Translations under genes and position numbers: made by a program
NCBI GenBank assembly: GCA_041660525.1
Contig: JBAZWD010000004.1
Location: forward strand, 1 to 64,000
DNA from: JABCZS01 sp041660525
Lineage (GTDB): Bacteria; Pseudomonadota; Gammaproteobacteria; JABCZS01
Length of the DNA: 64,000 nucleotides
Reading direction: 5' to 3'
Shown here: in pieces, positions 8,730 through 18,223 of the stretch
Position numbering within the stretch: the first letter of the stretch is position 1
Layout: every line of letters begins with the position of its first letter
Notes under the pieces: model-generated
Database searches by the model: none
The model's input: only the letters and a program-made list of their open reading frames with translations
Told to the model about the DNA's origin: nothing

Positions 8730-11700
8730 TTATTTACCATTAACTATCGGTTTTTCCCAAGTTCCCGTAACCCGGTAACTTGAACCTAATACATCACCCG
8801 CAGTAGATTTTACAATCTTATCAGCCGCCCAAATACCTAAACCTACAGCGCCGACAATAGGATTGCCGCCTGAAGCGATAGTGGCTGCAATGGGTAAACT
8901 GCTGGTGATATGTGTGGTCACTTGTGCGAATAAATCTAATTGTTTGGTACCCAAGTTCACATTACCTTGCATTTTTATTTCAGCAGCTGGCGCTTTCATG
9001 CTTAAATTATCTGTATGTGCGATACCATCTTTGATGGAAATATGCGTGGTAATATCATCAAAACTAAAACCTTTTTTAAATACATCGCTAAAATCTAAAC
9101 GCAAGCGGCGTTCTATAGAATCTAAACTCAGTAAACTTAAAATACGACCAAAACCGGGATTTACATCCACCAAAACACCGTCTTTTAAATGAATATCGAC
9201 TGAACCACTTAAATGCGCTAGCGCAAAATCAAAGGGATCTCCTGGCCAGATGAAATTAAAATCAGCTTCGGTTTTACTTTTTAAAATACTACTGCTTACA
9301 TCGGCTAGCATTAAGGTTTTATCTAATGCATTGCTAGAAAGATGTCCGATTAATTCAGTTTTTTGTTTATCGCCTTCCACCCACCAGCGTCCATTACCGG
9401 TAAATTTTTCCTGTGGCCCCAACATTTCAATTTGTTTTATTTTTAGGCCTGTAATTTCAGGCGTTGTTGTAAATTTTATCGTGCCAAAATTTTTCTGATT
9501 ATAAACAAAAGAGCGGCAACTAAAAGATACAGCAGGAATTTGTCGTGGATCCAATGCGTTTTTTTCTTCAGCATGTTGTGCATTACGCCAATTACAATAA
9601 TCCAAATTAAACGTTAATACGCCTGCAGTTGAATTTTGTGGAATCGTTATTTTACCTTTCAAGTCATCACTATTTAAATCAATCATCCATTTATTTTTCG
9701 CTTGCGTTAAAACAACGTGTGCATTAAAAAATGGATAATGAAAAGCAATTAAATCTTTAATTGTCACATCGACTAATTTAATTTTGCCTAAAATATCATC
9801 ATAAATAGGAGGTTCATGTTCTGCCGCTGTTTCTGTATTTGTACTTTCTATAAAATCTTCCCAAATATCATAGGAAAAACTGGGTAAAGTACCTGTAACA
9901 TTAATGCCTTCAGTTACCTCTAAATTAGTATTTGATGAACCTAATTTTATTTTAGCACCATAAAATACAGTTTTATCAGCTTGCGTCTTTAATTGTGCAA
10001 CGACATCGATGAGTTTCGCATATTCTATGCGTATGGTTTCATTAGGCTTACCTATGGAATGCGTATAACGCATAGTTTGCGCTTGATCTTTTGTTTTACC
10101 TAAAGGCGCAGGCAAACTCAATTCAACGCCCACTAAATCGGAACCTAACACTAAATCAAAACCATTTTCATTTGTATCATTATCGATAACAAAACCAGCT
10201 ACAAAATTAGTTTCGCCTTTTACATAATCCCATAAATTACTGGGGAATTGCGCGGCCATATCTGCGATAGTGGCAGAACCACTTAATTTCCAATTTGTTA
10301 AATGATGCGTGCCTTTTAATTCAGGCGTCATGGTGAGTAAAGCAGGCCTTCCAAAAAGTTGCGTATGAATGCCTTCACTATTGATATTATTTTCTGTAAA
10401 ACCCAATATGCCATTAATATCAGTGAATTTTAAATCTAAATCATTCACTACTACATCACCTTCACTGATTTGCACTAGACCATTTACTTTTGTTTCTTCG
10501 GCTTCGTTATCTAACGGAATTTTTAAATCCAAGGTCAACGTTGCAGGAACATTAAAAGTAAAAGCATTTAAACTTTTTCCGAGTGTGTCACTCATGGGTG
10601 TTGCATGAATAAAATCAATCGCATGTTGCACGCTCATGAGCGCTTCACCGTGCACTGTCAGCCAAGATGTGCCAATGCTGGGTAAACTAATATCGGCTGC
10701 AACGCCTAATAATGGGGTATTAAATATTTGTGCATCATGCAACACAATATCCATATGCCGACCGGTAAATAAAAATTCTCCGCTGGCTTTTTCTATTGGG
10801 GGCCAATCCGGTTGAAATTTTAAATTAAAATCTTCCATGAAAAGATGTAAACGGAATAAACCATCACCTTGATCATAATAAGGAAATTCACTTACCGGAC
10901 CTTCCACCTTCAGATTGAGTTCTTTTATTTTTCCGGAGCCAAAGCTTACTTTTAACCAATCCGATAATTCTGTTGAAAAAGCCGCTGTAGGCAAATAATG
11001 GTATAAATTTAAACTATTTAATTCCGGCACTACTAAATTCACATCAACAAGCGTATCAAGGCCTTTAGCACCTTTTACGGTAAAATCAGTAGTAGCTGTT
11101 AATTCATCATTCAATAAGCGCAACTGCTTTGTAGCAACTTGCCATATTTGCCCGTCATATTGGCCATTAATTTCACCTTCAATTTTATTAAAAAATAAAG
11201 GCTGCGCAAAAGCGGCGGGATAATCAAACTGTGTGTCAGTGCTGGCTAATGTTAACTGTGCAGAGCGCGGATTTGCTATGAGCTTACCGCTCATATTTTC
11301 AATACCGGGATTGTTGTCTGTGCTTTGAAAAGACAAATCATTAAAACCTAAACCCATTTGCCAATCTTGATCTTGCAGAGTGATTTTTACATCATCGAGG
11401 GTTCCGCGCGGTGATAAACTTGTCAATAAATCGTGTTGCTCTTGCGTTAATCGATCACTCCATACTAAAGTTTGTGCCACATTTTCTAACATGATTTTTT
11501 CAGCGACCAACTGATTTTCTTGTGAGGTGTGGGATAATTTAAATTTGGTGGCTATCGGCACTAATTCCGCAGCTTCTAAACCGATACGCAAATCATTGCT
11601 GGCAAATGACCATGCGTCTTCGCCTTCATGCTGATATAAAAATTCACTCTGTAAATCAAACGGTTTTAAAACGATGTCTTTTGCTTGTTCGTATATATGC

Positions 11701-12524
11701 AATTGTTGTAAATTAACATCGGCATGCAAACTCTGTAATTGATGGTCACGCCAATCAAACCAAGCGTGCAAATCGGCAACGCCCTCACGTAAGCCATAAC
11801 CTTTAAATAAATAAGGTTTTAAATAACCATCTAAAATCAAATCATCTAATTTGATATAACCGTTAATGGCTAATTTTTCAATTTGCGATAAATCACCATT
11901 AATTGTTGTTACCATTTCAAGACGCGTGGGGTGATTTAATAAATTTAACATTAAATCTAATTGATGGTTCTGACCGCTACGCGATAGCACCATGCGTCGC
12001 ACATAAATTGGCGTCTCAACACCTGCTTCATCTTTGAAATTGATTTGACTGCGACGCAAAGTTACGCGGTTATATTTTTTTAATGCATCGATAAAAAGCT
12101 TTTGCTTATCTGTATCGACTGTTCCAGGAAAATTAGGAATGGTAATTTGTTTATCCGGCTGCTGCTGCAAATCCAATTGCAAACCAATCACCGATAAATA
12201 AGCCGGCACTAATTGCCTTTGTGCAAGAGAAGCCAAAATATTAACGCTGACATACAGCGCATCCACTTCTGTAACAATTTTCCCATCCGGTGTGGATAAC
12301 ACCATGTCGGTAATTTTTAATGCTGGACCAAAACGATACCAATCACCTTCAAAGGTAGCAAAATGAACGTTCAGTTGTAATTCTTTTGCAATGATCTCGG
12401 TAATTTGCCGCTCATATTGATCAAGTGAGGGCATAAAATAACGGGCTAAGCTAATGGCTGCAGCCAGCAATACCACAAGTGAGAGAACAATAATAATGAG
12501 GTATTTTATTATTTTTTCAATCAT
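8730..12524 (-). CDS. yhdP: YhdP family AsmA-like envelope protein
   Basis: Very long inner-membrane-anchored periplasmic protein, 1264 residues, matching the size of E. coli YhdP (about 1266). Together with TamB and YdbH, this family carries phospholipids from the inner to the outer membrane. One N-terminal membrane helix is visible (residues about 6-28, LIIIVLSLVVLLAAAISLA). The rest is beta-rich periplasmic sequence with the AsmA-like C-terminal region (GFSFDDITTHISIKDG; MKAPAAEIKMQGNVNL). Its ATG overlaps the rng stop as ATGA, so it is the last gene of the mreB-mreC-mreD-rng-yhdP operon, as in enterobacteria. Confidence 0.93.
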   Translation of the reverse strand: MIEKIIKYLIIIVLSLVVLLAAAISLARYFMPSLDQYERQITEIIAKELQLNVHFATFEGDWYRFGPALKITDMVLSTPDGKIVTEVDALYVSVNILASLAQRQLVPAYLSVIGLQLDLQQQPDKQITIPNFPGTVDTDKQKLFIDALKKYNRVTLRRSQINFKDEAGVETPIYVRRMVLSRSGQNHQLDLMLNLLNHPTRLEMVTTINGDLSQIEKLAINGYIKLDDLILDGYLKPYLFKGYGLREGVADLHAWFDWRDHQLQSLHADVNLQQLHIYEQAKDIVLKPFDLQSEFLYQHEGEDAWSFASNDLRIGLEAAELVPIATKFKLSHTSQENQLVAEKIMLENVAQTLVWSDRLTQEQHDLLTSLSPRGTLDDVKITLQDQDWQMGLGFNDLSFQSTDNNPGIENMSGKLIANPRSAQLTLASTDTQFDYPAAFAQPLFFNKIEGEINGQYDGQIWQVATKQLRLLNDELTATTDFTVKGAKGLDTLVDVNLVVPELNSLNLYHYLPTAAFSTELSDWLKVSFGSGKIKELNLKVEGPVSEFPYYDQGDGLFRLHLFMEDFNLKFQPDWPPIEKASGEFLFTGRHMDIVLHDAQIFNTPLLGVAADISLPSIGTSWLTVHGEALMSVQHAIDFIHATPMSDTLGKSLNAFTFNVPATLTLDLKIPLDNEAEETKVNGLVQISEGDVVVNDLDLKFTDINGILGFTENNINSEGIHTQLFGRPALLTMTPELKGTHHLTNWKLSGSATIADMAAQFPSNLWDYVKGETNFVAGFVIDNDTNENGFDLVLGSDLVGVELSLPAPLGKTKDQAQTMRYTHSIGKPNETIRIEYAKLIDVVAQLKTQADKTVFYGAKIKLGSSNTNLEVTEGINVTGTLPSFSYDIWEDFIESTNTETAAEHEPPIYDDILGKIKLVDVTIKDLIAFHYPFFNAHVVLTQAKNKWMIDLNSDDLKGKITIPQNSTAGVLTFNLDYCNWRNAQHAEEKNALDPRQIPAVSFSCRSFVYNQKNFGTIKFTTTPEITGLKIKQIEMLGPQEKFTGNGRWWVEGDKQKTELIGHLSSNALDKTLMLADVSSSILKSKTEADFNFIWPGDPFDFALAHLSGSVDIHLKDGVLVDVNPGFGRILSLLSLDSIERRLRLDFSDVFKKGFSFDDITTHISIKDGIAHTDNLSMKAPAAEIKMQGNVNLGTKQLDLFAQVTTHITSSLPIAATIASGGNPIVGAVGLGIWAADKIVKSTAGDVLGSSYRVTGTWEKPIVNGK

Positions 12525-13987
12525 AACATAACCACATCATATTGCTCTTGCGTATACAAAGCTTCGACTTGTAAACGAATGCGTGATCCTAATTGTGCTT
12601 CGAGTGCTTCCATGGTTTCAGACTCTTCATCAATTAAACGATCAATCACGCTTTGCGCAGCAATAATCATGTATTGCCGCCCTTCATAAGCACTGATATG
12701 GCGACGAATATCGCGGAAAATATCGTAACAAACTGTTTGCGCGGATTTAATAGCACCGCGACCACTACACACCACACAAGATTCACACAACAAACGCTCC
12801 AGGCTATCACGCGTACGCTTGCGTGTCATTTCCACTAAACCAAGTGCAGAAATTTGACTAATAGAAGTTTTAACCGAATCACGTGCCAACATTTTCTCGA
12901 GTGTTGTTAACACTTGCTGTTTATGATCATCATTATGCATATCAATAAAATCAATCACAATAATGCCACCCAGATTACGCAGACGTAATTGTCGCGCTAT
13001 GGTTTGCGCAGCTTCTAAATTGGTTTTAAATACGGTTTCATCTAAATTGCGCACACCTACAAAACCACCGGTATTGACATCAATCGTGGTCATCGCTTCA
13101 GTTTGTTCAATAATTAAATAACCGCCGGATTTTAAAGGAACTTTAGCATTTAATGCATTTTTAATTTCTTCTTCAATACCATATAAATCAAAAATAGGTT
13201 TATTTTCTTGATAATAATCAATATGCGCGATGGAACCTTGCATAAATTCATTTACAAAATTAACAATTTGTTCATAGGTTTGTTGTTCATCCACGCGGAC
13301 TCGCTCTATGCGTAAACCGGAAAAATCACGCACACAACGCACAGGCAAGGGCAAATCTTGATAAGCCATATCACCACAACGCCTATTTTTCATTTGTTCT
13401 TGAACTTTTTGCCATTGTTTGCGCAAATAAATGGCTTCGGTATTAAAGTTAAGATCTTGGCCACCTTCTGCATTGGTGCGAATAATAAAACCTTCATTCG
13501 CACTCACGCCTTGTGCCAGTAATAATTTACGTAAACGTTCACGTTCAGCTTCATCGGTAATACGTTGCGATAAATCAACACGACCTAAATCCGGCATATA
13601 CACTAAATAACGTGAAGGTAGCGATAAATGTGTGGTAATGCGTGCGCCTTTGCTACCCAGTGGGTCTTTGGTAATTTGCACCCACAGTTCTTGTTGCTCT
13701 TGTACGAGATCACTAATATTTTGGTTAATTTCTTCAGGTGGCTCTAACATATTCGGCGCAAAAGGCACGATGTCTGAAATATGTAAAAAAGCAGCGCGGG
13801 GTAAACCAATATCAACGAAAGCAGCTTGCATACCGGGTAAAACGCGGGTGATGCGTCCTTTATAAATATTACCAACAATACCGCGATGATCAGCGCGCTC
13901 TATGTGTAATTCTTGCAATACGCCTTCTTCAACCAATGCTACGCGTATTTCTTGTTGCATGACATTGATTAAAATTTCTTCACTCAT
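12521..13987 (-). CDS. rng: Ribonuclease G
   Basis: Endoribonuclease of the RNase E/G family, which processes 16S rRNA 5' ends and degrades mRNA. From the ATG at 13987 it has 488 residues, against 489 in E. coli; the upstream in-frame extension to 14086 runs into mreD and is not family-like. Visible parts are the S1 domain (GNIYKGRITRVLPGMQAAFVDIG), the DNase I-like catalytic region (TTIDVNTGGFVGV; GGIIVIDFIDMH) and the zinc-link cysteines in CESCVVCSGRG. The gene starts two bases after the mreD stop. The maf gene that often sits between mreD and rng is absent here. Confidence 0.96.
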   Translation of the reverse strand: MSEEILINVMQQEIRVALVEEGVLQELHIERADHRGIVGNIYKGRITRVLPGMQAAFVDIGLPRAAFLHISDIVPFAPNMLEPPEEINQNISDLVQEQQELWVQITKDPLGSKGARITTHLSLPSRYLVYMPDLGRVDLSQRITDEAERERLRKLLLAQGVSANEGFIIRTNAEGGQDLNFNTEAIYLRKQWQKVQEQMKNRRCGDMAYQDLPLPVRCVRDFSGLRIERVRVDEQQTYEQIVNFVNEFMQGSIAHIDYYQENKPIFDLYGIEEEIKNALNAKVPLKSGGYLIIEQTEAMTTIDVNTGGFVGVRNLDETVFKTNLEAAQTIARQLRLRNLGGIIVIDFIDMHNDDHKQQVLTTLEKMLARDSVKTSISQISALGLVEMTRKRTRDSLERLLCESCVVCSGRGAIKSAQTVCYDIFRDIRRHISAYEGRQYMIIAAQSVIDRLIDEESETMEALEAQLGSRIRLQVEALYTQEQYDVVML

Positions 13988-13989
13988 AA

Positions 13990-14496
13990 TTATTGAATCC
14001 GGTAGCGCAGTTGGTAAGCATGCAATATCGAATAAATCCACGGCCAAATAATGGCACTGCAGAAAATAGCGATGCCGTATTGCCAATAAGAAGTAGCTGT
14101 TTGACCGGTAAGAATATTAGTCCATAAGACAAATAATTGTGCCAAACTAATAAATAAGAAGATAACAATGGATTGTTGCCATACCGGGAAAGCACGTAAT
14201 TGATAATGTAATTTATAGGTCAAATAAGCAATAATCATCATGGCTATGGCATATTGTCCTAATAATGCACCTTGTAAAACATCGAGCAATAAACCGATAC
14301 ACCAACTAATGCCAACACCTACCGCTTGAGGTAATACTAAAACCCAATAAATAATCACTAGCATCAGCCAATAGGGGCGAAAATCTTGTGCCCACTGGGG
14401 TAGCGGTAATATCGTTAAAAATAACGCAATTAAAAATGTTAGGAAAATTAAACCGTAATGATGATTACGACGTGTGCCATATTCTCGTTTAGTCAT
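13990..14496 (-). CDS. mreD: Rod shape-determining protein MreD
   Basis: Small polytopic inner-membrane protein of 168 residues with about five hydrophobic segments (for example LTFLIALFLTILPLPQWA and LMLVIIYWVLVLP). It is part of the elongasome with MreB, MreC, RodA and PBP2 that directs side-wall peptidoglycan synthesis. Sequence is weakly conserved in this family, so the call rests on length, the membrane pattern and position directly after mreC. It overlaps mreC by eight bases and lies two bases before rng. Confidence 0.9.
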   Translation of the reverse strand: MTKREYGTRRNHHYGLIFLTFLIALFLTILPLPQWAQDFRPYWLMLVIIYWVLVLPQAVGVGISWCIGLLLDVLQGALLGQYAIAMMIIAYLTYKLHYQLRAFPVWQQSIVIFLFISLAQLFVLWTNILTGQTATSYWQYGIAIFCSAIIWPWIYSILHAYQLRYRIQ

Positions 14497-15316
14497 GTTC
14501 TATCCATAGCAGTAAGACTTCCCGCATTTTATCCAGTTGTGCACTTGGCGTCGCATAGACTTGTGCAAATGTTTCACCGGGTGTTGCAATTATTTTTTCC
14601 ACACGCGCAACCGGGTAACCTTGTGGGAAATGGCCGCCCAATCCAGAACTGACTAATAAATCCCCTACTTTAATATCAGCCGTTGTAGTGACATGGGTCA
14701 ATACCAATTCATGATCGGCGCCTGTTCCCATGGCCACAGCGCGTGCGCCACTGCGATTAGATTGCACAGGAATAGCATGATTAAGATCGGTAATTAATAA
14801 AGCCACGCTATCAAATACACCCACTTCTATAATTTGGCCCACGATACCGTAAGCATCCACTATGGGTTGGCCTATATAAACATCTTGTTTACTGCCTTTA
14901 TTGATAATGACACGTCTTGAAAAAGGGTCCAGATCGATTTTTAAAATTTGTGCAATCAATACCCGTTGTTGATGAACCACTGCTTCAGAATCCAATAATA
15001 AACGTAAACGCTTATTTTCTGTTTCTAAGGCTTGTATACGTTGCAGGCGCACATTCATCAATAATTGATTTTTTTTAAGATTGGTATTTTCCCGAATCAA
15101 AGTTTGACGGGTTTGAAAATGATCCTGGGCATCGCGCAATAATTCAAAAGGTAAATCCACCAAAGTCACAATAGGCGTAATCACAACAGACAACGCTGAA
15201 CGAAATTGCGCCAATTGTTGGCGTTTATAATCAACGACCATCAAAGCCAATGATATGATTAATAACAATATAAAACGAACGCCAACGCTCGTTGAACGTG
15301 TGAATAGAACTTGAAT
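14489..15316 (-). CDS. mreC: Rod shape-determining protein MreC, probable ATT start
   Basis: Bitopic periplasmic scaffold of the elongasome. The first standard start codon in frame is a TTG at 15268, which would cut into the membrane anchor. The frame stays open upstream and reads QVLFTRSTSVGVRFILLLI, the N-terminus expected of MreC. The best start for that form is an ATT at 15316 (ATC at 15319 as alternative), preceded by the purine run AGGGAGAGGG that overlaps the mreB stop. This gives about 275 residues. The membrane helix is followed by a coiled coil (TNLKKNQLLMNVRLQRIQAL) and the beta-rich MreC domain (IVGQIIEVG; DLLVSSGLGGHFPQGYPVA). Confidence 0.88.
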   Translation of the reverse strand: MQVLFTRSTSVGVRFILLLIISLALMVVDYKRQQLAQFRSALSVVITPIVTLVDLPFELLRDAQDHFQTRQTLIRENTNLKKNQLLMNVRLQRIQALETENKRLRLLLDSEAVVHQQRVLIAQILKIDLDPFSRRVIINKGSKQDVYIGQPIVDAYGIVGQIIEVGVFDSVALLITDLNHAIPVQSNRSGARAVAMGTGADHELVLTHVTTTADIKVGDLLVSSGLGGHFPQGYPVARVEKIIATPGETFAQVYATPSAQLDKMREVLLLWIEHD

Positions 15317-15327
15317 GATCCCTCTCC

Positions 15328-16374
15328 CTATTCAGCCGATAATAAATCGCCTCCGCGCTCATCCATCATTTCGAGTGCACGACCACCACCTCTAGCAACA
15401 CAAGTGAGGGGATCATCAGCAACAATAACAGGTAAGCCCGTTTCTTCCATTAATAAACGATCTAAATCTCGCAATAATGCGCCGCCGCCAGTTAAAACCA
15501 TACCTTGTTCAGCAATATCCGATGCTAATTCAGGTGGTGCTTGTTCTAAAGCTGTGCGTACTGCGCCCACAATACCTGCTAAAGGCTCTTGTAAGGCTTC
15601 GAGAATTTCATTGCTATTTAATGTAAAGCTGCGCGGTATACCTTCTGCTAAATTACGGCCACGCACTTCAATTTCTCTGATTTCATTACCAGGATAAGCA
15701 GAACCAATAGTATGTTTAATGCGTTCAGCAGTTGCTTCACCAATTAAGCTTCCATAATTACGGCGAACATAGTTAATAATGGCTTCATCAAAACGATCGC
15801 CACCAATACGCACAGAAGCCGCATAAACAATACCGCTTAAAGAAATAATCGCAACTTCCGTAGTACCACCACCGATATCCACAACCATAGAACCGGTTGC
15901 TTCTTCTATCGGCATTCCTGCACCCACAGCTGCGGCCATAGGTTCTTCAATTAAATAAACTTCACGTGCGCCTGCGCCTAATGCAGATTCACGAATTGCA
16001 CGTCTTTCCACTTGTGTTGAACCACAAGGTACGCAAACCAAAACACGAGGACTTGGACGTAAAAAGCGACTTTCATGCACTTTGCCAATAAAGTGTTGTA
16101 ACATTTTTTCTGTGACATGGAAATCTGCGATAACACCGTCTTTTAATGGGCGAATAGCGGTAATATTGCCAGGTGTTCTGCCCAACATTTGTTTCGCTTC
16201 AAGACCAACGGCTGCAACAGTGCGCGCGCCATTAGGACCTTTCTCATGGCGTATCGCCACAACAGAAGGTTCGTCCAGTACTATGCCTTTATCGCGCACG
16301 TAAATAAGGGTATTTGCTGTACCTAGGTCTATTGACAAATCATTTGAAAAAAGACCGCGTAATTTTTTAAACAT
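15328..16374 (-). CDS. mreB: Rod shape-determining actin homolog MreB
   Basis: Membrane-bound bacterial actin that orients side-wall growth. The protein has 348 residues, the normal length. It shows the phosphate-1 loop in LSIDLGTANTLIYV, the GTTEVAIISL motif after VVDIGG, and the adenosine motif LTGGGALL. The N-terminus MFKKLRGLF is amphipathic, as in the family, and binds the membrane. It is the first gene of the shape operon, divergent from gatC across 113 bases, so its promoter must lie in that gap. Confidence 0.97.
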   Translation of the reverse strand: MFKKLRGLFSNDLSIDLGTANTLIYVRDKGIVLDEPSVVAIRHEKGPNGARTVAAVGLEAKQMLGRTPGNITAIRPLKDGVIADFHVTEKMLQHFIGKVHESRFLRPSPRVLVCVPCGSTQVERRAIRESALGAGAREVYLIEEPMAAAVGAGMPIEEATGSMVVDIGGGTTEVAIISLSGIVYAASVRIGGDRFDEAIINYVRRNYGSLIGEATAERIKHTIGSAYPGNEIREIEVRGRNLAEGIPRSFTLNSNEILEALQEPLAGIVGAVRTALEQAPPELASDIAEQGMVLTGGGALLRDLDRLLMEETGLPVIVADDPLTCVARGGGRALEMMDERGGDLLSAE

Positions 16375-16487
16375 TTTTGAGTTCTCTTAATTTGATAGTA
16401 ATTAGATTAATATAATAAGCTCTTGCCAATTGAGCAAGATAAAATATATAGTAGTGTACGTTTTTATTTGCGTAGGAGCAAACAGTA

Positions 16488-16775
16488 ATGTCAATAACTA
16501 AAGAAGAAGTCGGGAAAATTGCCCATCTTGCACGTTTAGCATTAAGCGAAGAAGAAACGCTTGCTTACGCCACACAGCTCGATAATATTGTTAAGCTCGT
16601 GACTGTTTTGCAAAATACCAATACCGATCAAATTAAACCCATGGCGCATCCGCTGGATGCTAAGCAACGTTTACGTCCCGATGCCATTACTGAAGGGAAT
16701 GAACGTGACATGATGCAAGCCATAGCGCCTGCTACAGAAATGGGATTATATCTAGTACCACAGGTGATTGAATGA
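16488..16775 (+). CDS. gatC: Aspartyl/glutamyl-tRNA amidotransferase subunit C
   Basis: Small stabilising subunit (95 residues) of the GatCAB amidotransferase, which converts misacylated Glu-tRNA-Gln and Asp-tRNA-Asn to the correct amides. It matches the family from the start (ITKEEVGKIAHLARLALSEEE) to the end (IAPATEMGLYLVPQVIE). AGGAGC lies eight bases before the ATG. Its last bases overlap the gatA start by four. Confidence 0.96.
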   Translation: MSITKEEVGKIAHLARLALSEEETLAYATQLDNIVKLVTVLQNTNTDQIKPMAHPLDAKQRLRPDAITEGNERDMMQAIAPATEMGLYLVPQVIE

Positions 16776-18223
16776 CACATTATACCCTCGCCGATTATCA
16801 ACAACAATTGGCCGCTAAACAAATCTCTAGCCTTGAATTAACTGAGTTTTTTTTAAAGCAAATCAAGGCGCAAGAGCAACTTAATAGTTTTATTACGGTT
16901 TGCGATGATGTTGCACGTGAACAAGCCAAACAGGCCGATTCCCAGCGCGCACAAGGAAAAGCCGGTCCTTTAACCGGATTACCGTTTGCACATAAAGATA
17001 TCTTTTGCACGCAAGGCATTAAAACCAGCTGCGCCTCAAAAATGCTGGATAATTTTATTGCACCTTATAATGCAACACTCGTTGATAAAATGGCAGCTGC
17101 CGGCATGGTGATGTTGGGCAAAACCAATATGGATGAATTTGCCATGGGTTCTTCCAATGAAAATAGTTTTTACGGCGCGGTTAAAAATCCTTGGGATTTA
17201 GATTATGTGCCTGGCGGATCTTCGGGTGGTTCTGCAGCAGCTGTGGCCGCAAGAATTGTTCCTGCAGCAACCGGAACAGATACCGGTGGATCAATTCGTC
17301 AACCTGCAGCATTTTGCGGCATTACAGGCTTAAAACCTACTTATGGTCGCACTTCACGTTACGGCATGATTGCATTTGCTTCCAGCTTAGATCAAGCCGG
17401 CCCTATGACCCAAACGGCACAGGATGCTGCAATTTTATTAAATACCATGGCAGGGTTTGATCCACGCGATTCTACCAGTTTAGATGTGCCGGTTCCTGAT
17501 TACACAGCAAATTTAAATGACAGTTTAAAAGGTTTACGCATAGGTATCGTGCCTGGTTTTTTTGGCAACGGTTTACATGCGGATATTCAAGCGGCTATTG
17601 ATAATTCCAAAAAGGTATTAGAGCAATTAGGGGCTACTTTTGTTGAAATAGACTTGCCGCATCATGAATTAGCGATTCCGACTTATTATGTGATTGCATC
17701 GGCAGAATGTTCTTCAAACCTTGCGCGCTATGATGGCGTGCGTTACGGTTACCGCGCGGCTAAGCCTGAAAATTTATTAGATTTATACCAACGCTCACGA
17801 TCTGAAGCTTTTGGCAGTGAAGTCAAACGCCGCATTATGCTCGGCACTTATGTATTATCTTCGGGTTATTACGATGCTTATTATATTAAAGCACAAAAAG
17901 CGCGTCGCTTATTAAGTGAAGATTTTCAAAATGCATTTAAAAATGTGGATGTGATTTTATCACCGACCACGCCTGATCCCGCATTTAAAATTGCAGAAAA
18001 ATCTAACGATCCTGTGAAAATGTATTTATCCGATATTTATACAATAGCTGTTAATATGGCGGGTTTGCCTGCAATCAATATTCCCTGTGGATTTAGCGGA
18101 AAATTACCTGTAGGCATGCAATTTATTGGCAATCATTTAACTGAAAGCAAATTATTAAACATCGCGCATCAGTTTCAACAGCACACGGATCATCATCAAA
18201 AAGCACCGGAGATTTCATTATGA
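16772..18223 (+). CDS. gatA: Aspartyl/glutamyl-tRNA amidotransferase subunit A
   Basis: Amidase subunit that releases ammonia from glutamine. The protein has 483 residues, as usual. The Ser-cisSer-Lys triad is visible: the lysine in PFAHKDIFC, the GGSSGGSAAAVAA amidase signature with the cis-serine, and the nucleophile serine in GTDTGGSIRQPAAFCG. It overlaps gatC and gatB by four bases on each side, so all three subunits are translationally coupled. Confidence 0.97.
   Translation: MTHYTLADYQQQLAAKQISSLELTEFFLKQIKAQEQLNSFITVCDDVAREQAKQADSQRAQGKAGPLTGLPFAHKDIFCTQGIKTSCASKMLDNFIAPYNATLVDKMAAAGMVMLGKTNMDEFAMGSSNENSFYGAVKNPWDLDYVPGGSSGGSAAAVAARIVPAATGTDTGGSIRQPAAFCGITGLKPTYGRTSRYGMIAFASSLDQAGPMTQTAQDAAILLNTMAGFDPRDSTSLDVPVPDYTANLNDSLKGLRIGIVPGFFGNGLHADIQAAIDNSKKVLEQLGATFVEIDLPHHELAIPTYYVIASAECSSNLARYDGVRYGYRAAKPENLLDLYQRSRSEAFGSEVKRRIMLGTYVLSSGYYDAYYIKAQKARRLLSEDFQNAFKNVDVILSPTTPDPAFKIAEKSNDPVKMYLSDIYTIAVNMAGLPAINIPCGFSGKLPVGMQFIGNHLTESKLLNIAHQFQQHTDHHQKAPEISL

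Noticed and set aside
15266..15268. TTG as the start of mreC
   Set aside because: It would remove half of the membrane anchor, and no ribosome site precedes it. The upstream frame is clearly MreC-like.
16421..16439. TCTTGC/GCAAGA inverted repeat between mreB and gatC
   Set aside because: Arms of six bases in AT-rich DNA are expected by chance; no link to a promoter could be made.
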